A stretch of 37,980 nt of DNA, from contig JBNGIS010008376.1 in the NCBI GenBank assembly GCA_049999725.1, forward strand, positions 1-37,980. The letters are read 5' to 3'. This document shows positions 29,677 to 37,980 of the stretch, piece after piece. The notes below the pieces were generated by a model. It searched no databases and had not been told where the DNA came from. It was given only the letters and a program-made list of their open reading frames with translations. Both the position numbers and the translations under genes were made by a program. The DNA comes from Haplomitrium mnioides (Eukaryota > Marchantiophyta > Haplomitriopsida > Calobryales). Numbering within the stretch: position 1 is the first letter of the stretch; each line of letters opens with the position of its first letter.

Positions 29677-30450
29677 AAGATTATAAGAAAGAACTACCTA
29701 CTTCATCAAAATCAAGTTTTGACAAAGATGATTTGACCAAGGTGGAATCAAATTCTCAAGAAGACATTAAAACCAGGCAAAGCTTGAAGTCAAGTTCAAA
29801 GACTTTGAAGCTAGTTGTGGTTGATCTTGGAAAGAAATGTTTACAATTACAGATCCAATTGGCTAATAGAGGAGCAAGAGGTCATCTACAATAGAACAAC
29901 CAAGAGTTTATTGTACAAATTATGCAAGAGAAGGTCGTACTGCAGCTGAATGTCAGTTGGACGTGAATAATATGTGTTGTACTTATTGTCGGAGGCTAGG
30001 ACATCTATTGGCTACTTGTCGAGCATTATCCAACATGAACCTAATGCAAGATGAGAAGGAAGCAATAGCACAAGCTCAATATCTACATGATAATTTTGAT
30101 CATGTATATTTGAATCAAATGGAGTTGTGTTATTCATTTAGCAGACCATATGAGACTTAGTAAGAAGTATTCAAATCAATGGCCAATAGCAGGAGCTCCA
30201 AGAATGGTGCTTTAGCTATTTCAAGCTGTTATGACAAGGAAGTTGGTGTGTTTGAATTGTGGAGATCCAAAACATTTGAGAATTCATGCCAACATTCAAA
30301 GCCGTAAGTCGAAAACCATCCACTATGTGGAAGCTGTAAAGAAGGTGGTCATACAAGAGATTATCATCTGAAACCATTCAACCCCCACAAGATGTTGTTT
30401 GATATGTTCAAATTCATGAGGAGGACGAGATCAATATCGAGCAAATTGAA
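29672..30450 (+). pseudogene. gag: Gypsy A gag C-terminus with serial zinc knuckles
   Basis: After an open frame rich in Ser/Lys (29652-29894, its start lying in the LTR), four knuckle-like motifs follow in changing frames. The first is CTNYAREGRTAAEC (degenerate at the second Cys and the His). The second is CTYCRRLGHLLATC at 29978-30019, a perfect CX2CX4HX4C. The third is CLNCGDPKHLRIHA, lacking the last Cys. The fourth is CGSCKEGGHTRDYH, with His in place of the last Cys. Two are the usual number in Gypsy gag proteins. These domains bind genomic RNA. The reading is broken by stops and frameshifts, so it is a pseudogene. Confidence 0.7.
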
Positions 30451-30983
30451 GAATGTTCCAATTATGAATATCAAATGTATCATGTGAAGACCCACAGTGC
30501 TTCAAAGAAGAAGACCTTAGAAAAGAAAAAGGCATATAAGAAATCGCATTTAAAAATTCTTAAGTGTTCTACTACGCTTGTTAATGAACCTTTGAAAGAT
30601 TCAAACTATAATCAAAATAATCCCAAACTGTTTGCCAAAGTAGAGCATGACATGTTCAAAGAAGTTCAATTGAAACTTCAAAACAAGTTCACTTCAAATT
30701 TCTATAGCCTACCAAAGAAAAGTTTGAAAATATTAAGGTCAATGAATTACCTAAAGGGTATGACTTGGCAGACAACATTAGAGGTTGTCAAGCTAATATT
30801 TTGTTTGAAAAGTTAATAAGAGTGTTTCTTGGGTCAAAGAAAGCAATCTGAAGATTAATAGAGGTATGTATCCAAAAACTAGTATTCCTTGCACTCCATG
30901 TATGGAATAAAAAATTTTGTGATGACATGGGAGCTCCAAAATTCAATGTTGAAATTGTTTGATTTATTATTTGAAGAGTTTCT
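30451..30983 (+). pseudogene. Gypsy A gag-protease linker
   Basis: A 113-codon Lys-rich open frame (30475-30816) with no recognised domain, then decayed sequence up to the protease. By position it is the spacer between nucleocapsid and protease of the polyprotein. Confidence 0.45.
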
Positions 30984-31390
30984 GTTGATGGTGGATTAGA
31001 TGTGAACATTATAAGTGAGAAAACCATGTTTGATTTGGAAGTGAAAGGACTTAATCGCACTCGTAAGATTCTTTCAAATGGCAGATTAGACAAGAGTAGG
31101 TTCAACCAAAAATTGAAGGAGATTTCGACGATTATTGGCATAGTCACTTTTCAATTGAATTATGTGGTGATTAGGCCCATAGTGAAAAGTTCATATCCAT
31201 TGTTGTTGGGAAGACCTTGGTTATACAAAGCTGAAGTGGATACAAATTAGAAGAAAAAGAAAATGATGTTTGGTCATAGTACTCAAATCATTTCACCATT
31301 GACTAAGGAGGTTTATCAAGGAGAAAAAATCGATGAGTTCCTTGGACATACTTTTAATTGGTCATCAAAAGTAGAGACAGAGTAGCAAAA
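30984..31390 (+). pseudogene. Gypsy A aspartic protease
   Basis: VDGGLDVNII occupies the active-site position (the motif is more often D[S/T]G in retropepsins; DGG occurs in plant Gypsy copies). It is followed by KILSNGRLD, TFQLNYVVI and SSYPLLLGRPWLYKAEV, the flap-to-C-terminal blocks of the Gypsy protease, and a stop at 31249. The order and the LLGRPWL block make the call firm. Stops before and after show it is inactive. Confidence 0.8.
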
Positions 31391-31689
31391 GACTATTGCA
31401 AGATTCCAATGGTCAATTGATGAGGTAATTGAAGAAAATCAAGGAGGACCTGGTCTAGAAGTGCGAGAAAATGAACATTTGAAGAAGACATCAGACCTCA
31501 AATCCAATGCTGAAATATTATAATGATTGATGACTTACCATCAAGAGAAGATGATATAGTTGAAAGCTCTAGTATGGTTTGTCATTCTTCCACCACCTTC
31601 TCCTAAATTGGTTGTTGTTCAAGAAGGGTTTTCCAAGGAAGATAAAGTTTAGATGGTGAATATCGAAACAGAGTTTGATCCTTAAACTC
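31391..31689 (+). other. Decayed protease-RT spacer of Gypsy A
   Basis: Frames change repeatedly and no motif is legible. By position it corresponds to the variable linker before RT. Confidence 0.5.
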
Positions 31690-31914
31690 TAAAGGTTTTG
31701 AAGGAGAGGACTGGAGCTATCGTGGAGGCGTACAAAGACCCATTATCTAAGTATTGAGATCTTTTTTCTTGGAGTTATAATGATTTGAAGGGAGTAGCAC
31801 CTGAAGTTTGCCACCATCGTATTCAGTTACAAGAAGATATCATTCTAGTTCCTTAGAGACAATATTGATTAAATCCAAATTTCTCTCTGAAAGTAAAGGA
31901 GGAGATCCAAAAGC
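31690..31914 (+). pseudogene. rt: Gypsy A reverse transcriptase, N-terminal fragment
   Basis: DLFSWSYNDLKGVAPEVC, HRIQLQEDI, a stop, LNPNFSLKVKEEIQK: the conserved start of Gypsy RT (the 'FAWSYEDLKG...H.I....P.RQ..R..NP....VKEE' pattern). The sequence jumps at about 31914 to integrase, so fingers, palm (active site), thumb and RNase H are deleted. Three stops lie in this fragment. Confidence 0.85.
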
Positions 31915-32690
31915 CTATTCGTTACACAGAGGTTGAGCTAATCAAGAAGGATTTTGTGGACGTGGTAGCAGAGTTGTTGCTTGAAAACATTATCAATCGG
32001 TTTGGCTGTCCATAAGAATTGGAGAGTGATCAAGAAATTTATTTCCTCAATTTGACAATTGAAAATTTGACAATAAAATATCTAATTAAACATCAAAATA
32101 CTACATCTTATAATTTGAGAGAGAATGGTCATAACAAGAAAGTTAACATGAGTATGTGTAAGATTCTCATTGAAGTTGCATGAGTAGATAGGATCTCATA
32201 AGATAAGAAGGTATCAACAACCTGATGGGCTTATCAAATGAGCAAGAAGATTTTGACACAGAAAGCACCTTATTTCTTAGTTTATAAAATGCATACTATT
32301 ATGTTAATTGAACTAGCTATTCCGACATTGCAAATTCAGATTAAATATTCACAACCAGTGGAAGAAAGTGTGTGGTAGAGAACACAAGATTATTTTTAGT
32401 TGGAGGAAGAAAGGAAAGAAGGTTTGAAAAAGAATGAAGAGACTCAGAGGCAATGGAAATAGAGACATGATCAGAATATGAGGCCAACAATGGTAAAAAA
32501 AGACGACTTGATTTTGGTCTATGATTCTTGATTTCAGTTGAGACGCTTCATACTAGATGAGAGGGTTCTTATCAAGTACTTTGAGTGCATGAGAACAGAT
32601 CAGTAGATTTGAGTACTTTGAAAGGAGAATTGTTGTCTACTTGTATTAATGACTATCGACTAAAGAAATATTACCCCAAAGAAGATGCTT
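31915..32690 (+). pseudogene. int: Gypsy A integrase, C-terminal two thirds
   Basis: From the deletion joint the frame reads RYTEVELIKKDFVDVVAELLLENIINRFGCP in pieces, then ELESDQEIYFLN (second catalytic Asp), and later LRENGHNKKVN in the position of the 'ANGQVEKVN' Glu block, where the Glu is Lys. Further on are WAYQMSKK, PYFLVYKMHTIMLIE, LEEERKEGLKKN, KKDDLILVYDS and, after stops, NDYRLKKYYPKEDA, the end of a Gypsy polyprotein. The C-terminal domain after core is thus readable to about 32690. The core lacks its first Asp block through deletion. Inactive. Confidence 0.85.
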
Positions 32691-33039
32691 GTGACAAAGT
32701 TGCAATAAAGAGGGGGAATATGTGAGGAGATTCTCAAAAGGAAAGTAATAGAATATGTTATTCGAGGAAAGTTTTTTTCGGGAAAATTTATAAAATTAAG
32801 CAAAATGGATGAAGAAAGTTTGGAAATTTTCTTAGTTGAAGAGTGAGAGCTGAATGGATAGAATCGAGTGTTGGTTTTGAAGATGAAGCAAGAGAGATGA
32901 GTTTTGGAGGATCCAAAGAAAGTCATTGGATTCAAAAGGTTGTATCAGGGATATACCAAAATCCAATTTGTTTAATCAGAATCAAACTATTTACTGTGTT
33001 TGTGCCGTAAAAATGCGTCGTAACAAGTCATAATGAGAA
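32691..33039 (+). other. Spacer after Gypsy A pol
   Basis: Starts right after the pol stop with a purine-rich 'aaagagggggaatatg' (32706-32721), which resembles a polypurine tract, but no LTR start is visible after it. No gene seen. Confidence 0.45.
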
Positions 33040-33655
33040 ATAGTGACTATGAAACTAGGGAAATCTTGAAGTTCATTTTTTGTGCGAAGTCAAAAGACAT
33101 GTCGAGAGGCAAAGGGTAACACGTAATGCTACACAAAGATTTGACTCGAAGCAAAGATTATTTTTCCAAATCAAAGAGAAAAGCGAGGAATTACAGATGT
33201 CTCTAGAGATTGAAAAGGTAAAAAACCAATAGATGGGTAGAGCCAATGAAGTTGCTAGTGTGCCATTCAAGCTAGTCAATATTTTCAACATTCCCAATGT
33301 TTTGTTTGACTTGAGAAAATGCTTGTACATGAGGGAAAGGTGGAGATTCTTTGGGAAAACCAAGGATGTCAACATGAACAAGATCATCCAAAAGGGTGAG
33401 ATTACCCAGATCCATATGAGAAAAGGAAAGATTCTTTTCAAAATAATGAAGATGTCGTTAGAAGCTACGGAGAGAGCAATGAAGAGGATCTACCATTTGC
33501 TAGAGGAACATTGTCTGGAGAAGGTGATTAAGGGGGATGAGCATCTAGCATATTTAGTAGCAAACCCCACAATTACCAATGATGGGTACCAGATCTTGGA
33601 GATTAGAGATCCTCTTTTGCAGAAGTTTTGGAATTGTTTGCTTACATTCTAATCC
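33040..33655 (+). pseudogene. Extra ORF of unknown function downstream of Gypsy A pol
   Basis: A 139-codon open frame (33233-33652), extended upstream in phase through one stop into a helix-like stretch rich in Glu, Lys and Gln (QIKEKSEELQMSLEIEKVKN). It continues with MKRIYHLLEEHCLEKV, GDEHLAYLVANPTITNDGYQILE and RDPLLQKFW. The charge pattern suggests a coiled coil. Plant Gypsy elements of the Tat and Athila groups often have an additional ORF next to pol, so it could be that or the 5' ORF of the next element (B). I do not recognise the family. Confidence 0.5.
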
Positions 33656-33835
33656 AACTCAAGTTTCGATATATGATGAGAGCAAACATGATGCTACGAT
33701 TAATGTTTGGAAAGTAAGCCTTAAAGTATGCCTTCATTAGATCCAAGAGATGTGAATAAAGATGCTTGAATTATTGAGCAATTTTATATAAGACCAAGTA
33801 AGAGTGCAAGAACATAGTAGCAACAAGTATGGATT
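33656..33835 (+). other. Unassigned spacer before giant LTR
   Basis: Stops in all frames; ends at GGATT against TGTCA of the LTR. Confidence 0.5.
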
Positions 33836-34298
33836 TGTCAACCCCCTCCTTTAGGCCTTAACCCTCAAAGGTGCCACTTTGGAAGAAGAGGGCGACAAAT
33901 TGGGCATCAGGTTCTTTTATGAGATGAACCTGAATCCAAATTATCCCTTTCAGGTCTTAAGGACTCTTTACTTCACCTTGTTGACTTTTCTACCTATCCA
34001 CAATCACTTCAAAGACCAATTCGCTTATTTACACACACATCCAAAGTAGAGCTTCTAACGAATCCGAAATATATTTTTGAACTTCAGAAATAGACGAAGT
34101 CTCCTTGCTTTCAAAATGGGCTCAAGGTTCAACACATGAAATACAAAAAGACAATGCCTATAGTTCTTTCTCCCCCTACTTGGTGCTTTCCTTGGCTCCT
34201 AACAAGCCGGAGCACTGGTTTACTCCGAATAGAAAGTACATTTCAAAAAATCCAAAAAAGGACACGAAATTCGAAAAGAGACAAATCTATCTACCACA

Positions 34299-34322
34299 AC
34301 ACACACACACACACACACACAC
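34299..34322. repeat. (AC)n microsatellite
   Basis: About 11-12 AC units inside the giant LTR. The 94-codon and 70-codon open frames across it are artefacts of the repeat. Confidence 0.95.
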
Positions 34323-35146
34323 TCTACACTTTACCACGAGTCTTGTGATTCCGAGCGACCTTAATGCCACAGAATGTGACGTTCAATAGCAAACTTCTCC
34401 ACTTATCCACAGTAGTTCCATACTCCTTTATCTTCACTTCAGGTTTATTCTGAATCCGAAGTATATTTTAGGAAATCCGAAAGGAGACAAATCTATCAAC
34501 CACAGGCCACACACACACCTCATCTAGATAGTTTTTCAACTTCCATCGCTAGAAGCCATGGATTTACTTCCTCATGCTTGGAAGAGGTTTTCTTTAACTT
34601 CCACCTCTCGAAGACAGTCCTCTCGTCTGTTGGCCAACCCACTCCACTCCGAACCTCGATTGGATCTTTTGCGCAGTATGCAGGCACTAACGCAGCTAAT
34701 GCTCTCTTGGCTCCACTTGAAAGTTAGACCAGAAGAGCCTTCATAGCGTTCGTGAGATCAATGCTCTTGCACAAACAAACACTGAGAGGAGCCCAAGATC
34801 TCCCCTTGGCTACCTCTCCGAATTCAAGACTAAAAGATATCCCTTTTATTTTAAGTATCGATCCACCTATGAATCCCAGTCCACCTGCAAGGATGAGTAC
34901 ACTTGGATTGTTTGAGCCTCTAGAGATCCTCGCCCAGTGATTCTCAGTGCCCCTCCAGTCCACCTCCACCCCTGCTGGCCCTCCTGCACGAGTCCACTCG
35001 CTCAAAGTAAAACTTCACTAAATTTCCCACCTCTCTCCTTATCTATACCCTCCCGCATACCTTTCCGAAGTGTTTCTTGTTTCCCCCTTGTTTGGCTGTT
35101 TTTCTAGTTGGTAACGGTTTCTTGGTACGGTGACACCTGTTTGTAC

Positions 35147-35239
35147 GATCCAAAGTCTGATCCGAAGAAGTACAATCTAAAGTCTGATCCAAAGTTGTAT
35201 GATCCAAAGTTGTATGATCCAAAGTTTGATCCGCAGAAG
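35147..35239. repeat. 12/15-bp minisatellite (gatccaaagt-type)
   Basis: Units gatccaaagtct, gatccgaagaagtac, gatccaaagttgtat (two exact consecutive copies), gatccaaagttt and gatccgcagaag follow each other. All units are multiples of three bases, so frames stay open on the minus strand and read as a TLDHT repeat. Confidence 0.85.
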
Positions 35240-35686
35240 TAGGCTGATGAGGGTAAGGTGGTTGCTGTCCCGCAAGTCGGATCCAAAGAAGTAGTCGGAA
35301 GAAGATAATATTGATGTCGACTTGAAATAAGTATGGCTGATGCGGATCAGAAAAGAGGCGAGTCCGAAGAAGGTAAGGTCCCAAGAGGTCATGGCCGATG
35401 AAGCCCAAAATGATTGTTCCGAAGGAGTAAGGTTGGTGGAGATCCGAAAAAGATAATCCAAAGAGATGGGTCGAAACAGGTAAGGAAAGGTCCAAGGGAG
35501 GTCAGGTCAGATGGTCAACTCCAAAGGTTGACCCTCTCCGATGGGTGTTGTTCGCTGCCATCTTCCAAGTGGAAGTTGGACCGTCGCACCTGACTAAAGG
35601 ATTGGACTTAGGACTCCCAACTCCGAAGTTGACTTGACCCGATAGGGCTTTGTCCGACGCATTCCTTCAGAGGGGATTCCGACTTT

Positions 35687-35709
35687 CCCCCCCCCCCCCC
35701 CCCCCCCCC
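35687..35709. repeat. Poly-C tract, 23 bp
   Basis: An uninterrupted C run (G on the minus strand) inside the giant LTR. Its length is likely uncertain in the assembly. Confidence 0.95.
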
Positions 35710-36268
35710 TACTCTCTACAGAATTCCGCCAAACAGTCTTTTAGAAGTCCAAAGTGGGTTTGGACCCAGGTGAAGCATGTCAATGCCTAGAGGAACGGAG
35801 CGTCCCCCGATCTCTGGTGTTGTCGCTGCTTTACGAGGGTCGTTGCATTCTCCCTACTTCTTCCAATCCCTAGCTTCTCGCATGCGGGGCACGTTCCGTT
35901 CCTCTCGCTAATGCTCCTGGCTGTTATCCCGAAAGTAATGCTAAAGCCCCTTGCCTTACCTGAAGCCCCTCTCTTCTGGCACGGAATCGTTGATCTTGTC
36001 TCGTTTCCCTGATCTTCCTCACCCGGACTAGCATCTTCCTCCTATTCTGAGATCGCTCTACCTTCCACCTCCTTGCAAATACCTCTGGCAAGTACCCCTT
36101 CCTTCCCCGTCCTGATCTTGATTCCGCTCTTTGAATCGGATAATTTAGGCGACTTGCTCTTACTTACTAATATTAGTTGTTCCCTTACTTCTGGAGTATC
36201 CTAACACCTAAGAGTGGAGAAATGCTTCCTTGCGGTTTTTGATTTCTAGGAGTCTTTATTAGCACCTC

Positions 36269-37800
36269 ATGTCACTGGCTCATAGGGTTTCACAGGTAAG
36301 AGCTGCACAGGTGGTAATTCCAAGTAGAGAGGGTACTTCAACTGTTCTGACTGCTTGCTTAAGACAAAAAAATGAGACCATCGAGATGGTAGATTTAGAT
36401 GTAGATGATGTCCAAATAGAGAATTGAGAGGCAATCTTGGAGAGGGCGAGTGCCTTGAGGGAGAATTTACAACAAGCAAGTGAAGAGATAAATTTGCACA
36501 AAAGAGCAAAAGTTCCTCTAGTGTGATTCTAGTTGAAGCAGGAGAAGGAGGAGATGTTAACATGGAAGAGATTGATGTAAGGGATGTGGCAGAGGTTTGG
36601 GAAATTGTTCAATCAACTATGATTATAAGAGAGGAATTTCAAGTTGGAGATGAAGAAGGAATGGTGCTTGGAGCTGTGTAGAGCAAAGAAGAATGGAAAT
36701 TAGCTTAAGTAGCAGAAGAGCTCCGATTGAATGTATCAAGAGAAGAACCCAAATTGAGAAAGGAGGAAACAGAGTTAGATGATGACGATTGGCAACAAGG
36801 AATTCAAAGAGTGATCGGACAAGATGAGAGAAAATCATTTGGAAATATGATTTGTCAAGAGAGAAGAGAATGGCAATGACAAAGAAAGCTTTGATTGAAG
36901 CATAGTTGCAAGTTATTAAGGATGTCCAAGATGTGTTTTAAGCAATGAAAATCAAAGCTAATTGATAGTACTAGAGGAACAAAACATTTGAGGCATGGGT
37001 GAAGTTCGAAGACTAGAAAGTCAAATGACGTAGTTGACTAAAAGATTGCAGGAGGAAGAGAGTAGTGCAAAGGTTTTTAAGAAGGAAAAGAATGTGGCAG
37101 AACATGAAGTTCTTAGAAGAGATTATTTGATTGACTAGCTACAAGCCCAGATGAACTTGCACAAAAGGAGATAGAGTATAAATGGGCCCAATTCTATCAC
37201 GGGATATCAAGGAGGCAAGAAGAGAAGGTAAGAGGTCATTAGTGTTGCAAGGGAAGTTGCACGCTTTGCAATAGGAGTCGTTGGAGCAAGCACATTGTGA
37301 ATTTCTTGAAGATCTACTTAAGGTTATCTGTGATGCCAAGAGTAAGCGAGGTGATGGTCAAGTTTCCTCATTGAAAACATAGTGAGACGGCAAAACATTG
37401 GAGTCCATTTTGATTGGTGGAAAGTTGTCTAGGGACGTTAGCTAAGTTTTTTGATAGCTAGATAGTCAACAAAGCGGATAAGTCCAAGGTCAATAATATG
37501 CTGAATCTTCCAATTTGAAAACAGCATCAGACAACATTCAAAAGGTTACTTATTACTTTTTTGAATAGTTTGCATATTAATTCAATGCATTTTTTTGGAA
37601 ATGGTGCAGAGTCTCTGTTTGATGCTGCAAGACAATTAGAAGAGCTGATCTTTGAGAGCTGAAATCTGATTTGGAAAGAGAACTTTATGCTCTACCAAGA
37701 AGTGAAGGTTTTTGGTGAGAAAAGTGTGTTTTTTGATATAGAAAATTTCCTCCTTAACTGAAAGAACTCGAACAAAGGTGTAAAACTAAGTGTTTCACAT
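36269..37800 (+). pseudogene. Gypsy-like coding region B (gag-type, coiled-coil-like), 5' part
   Basis: From ATG 36269 the frame reads MSLAHRVSQVRAAQVVIPSREG, ETIEMVDLDVDDVQIEN, a stop, then EAILERASALRENLQQASEEINLHKRAKV. After a one-base shift it goes on with EAGEGGDVNMEEIDV, EEPKLRKEETELDDDDWQQGIQRVIGQ and ERREWQ, later VRRLESQM, LTKRLQEEESSAKVF and HEVLRRDYLID. The heptad-like Leu/Glu/Lys spacing suggests a coiled coil. The region ends with the block homologous to 1385-1800, placing it upstream of gag in the same element family as A. Many stops; not functional. The ATG choice is supported only by the open frame that follows. Confidence 0.5.
37385..37800 (+). repeat. Direct repeat copy 2, shared with 1385-1800
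   Basis: Same orientation as copy 1, roughly three quarters identical by eye, with a 30-base perfect stretch around 'gagctgatctttgagagctg'. Confidence 0.7.
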
Positions 37801-37814
37801 TCACAAAGTGTACT

Positions 37815-37980
37815 AAAAGACAAGCCTCAAAATACAAATCAACATAAAAAATCAAAATCAAAATTAAGGGACAAACCATTAACACATTTTTCTTTGCTCA
37901 ACTTCCTTTACCAAAAAAGACAAGCCTCAAAGTGAAATCAAGATCAAAATTAAGTGAAAAGACATTAAAACCCTTAGGTG
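37815..37980 (+). repeat. Partial 100-bp tandem duplication at window end
   Basis: The block 'aagacaagcctcaaa' with the following AT-rich stretch ('atcaaaattaag') recurs exactly 100 bp apart (37821 and 37921). No gene is visible. Confidence 0.6.

Larger units (their letters stand above)
29672..33835 (+). mobile_element. Decayed Ty3/Gypsy element A, right part
   Basis: Continues the element broken at 3524. The order is zinc knuckles, protease, RT N-terminus, integrase (Gypsy order, with integrase last). A further short ORF region of unknown function lies at 33040-33655. Large parts of RT, all RNase H and the integrase N-terminus are missing. No 3' LTR of this element was found before the giant LTR at 33836. 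Confidence 0.75.
33836..36205 (-). mobile_element. Giant LTR, isolated copy (about 2.4 kb), minus orientation
   Basis: The left end (minus-strand U5) reads tgtcaaccccctcc and follows the same block order as the U5 ends at 24776 and at the solo LTR end (ggccttaac, gcgacaaatt, ttcaggtctt). The module at 34527-34700 matches 18905-19075 and 25410-25570 (caacttcc, gcttggaagagg or similar, cttccacctct, gaagacagtcctctcg). The right end is best placed at 36205 (minus strand TGTTAGG, a one-transition variant of TGTCAGC). No target duplication was found (GGATT versus CCTAA). It is shorter than the other giant LTRs and more diverged. Whether it is a true solo LTR or a truncated element is open. Confidence 0.7.

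Noticed and set aside
34105-34389. 94-codon open frame with a Thr/His repeat
   Set aside because: The repeat is the (AC)n microsatellite; it lies in the giant LTR.
35043-35495. 150-codon minus-strand open frame
   Set aside because: Kept open by the 12/15-bp minisatellite; no domain, and inside a giant LTR.

Overview
This window looks like nuclear, repeat-rich DNA from a seed plant. Every recognisable coding trace belongs to an LTR retrotransposon: Ty1/Copia and Ty3/Gypsy gag, protease, integrase, reverse transcriptase and RNase H, plus very long plant-type LTRs. I see no convincing host gene, rRNA, tRNA, CRISPR array or bacterial feature. The species cannot be named from the sequence. Two assembly gaps (100 N and 10 N) are present.

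The organising principle is nesting. The outermost layer is a decayed Ty3/Gypsy element A on the plus strand (about 1-3524, resuming at 29672 and running to about 33835). Inside its gag sits Copia 1 (plus, 3525-29671, 260-bp LTRs, target duplication GATGG/GATAG). Copia 1 carries two insertions. The first is a solo giant LTR (plus, 9265-12686, perfect target duplication ATAGA) that splits the reverse transcriptase/RNase H region. The second is Copia 2 (minus, 13550-29210, 255-bp 3' LTR, perfect target duplication CCAGT) in the 3' untranslated part. Copia 2 in turn carries a gag-only element with LTRs of about 4.2 kb (minus, 18506-29016). LTR divergence judged by eye falls from Copia 1 to Copia 2 to the giant-LTR element, which agrees with the nesting order.

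To the right, another giant LTR of the same superfamily (minus, about 33836-36205) separates the tail of Gypsy A from the start of a second related Gypsy-like coding region (B, 36269-end). B shares a direct repeat with the left edge of the window (about 1385-1800 versus 37385-37800).

No autonomous element survives. Copia 1 has lost the gag C-terminus and protease by deletion, and its integrase catalytic residues are substituted. Copia 2 has lost the end of its 5' LTR, its primer site and the gag N-terminus. Gypsy A has lost most of RT, RNase H and the integrase N-terminus. The one long intact frame is a 510-residue minus-strand ORF (22793-24325) in the giant-LTR element: a CCHC zinc knuckle, a lysine-rich patch, a long acidic tail with internal repeats and a hydrophobic C-terminus. 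It has no pol, so the element is a candidate TR-GAG-type non-autonomous retrotransposon.
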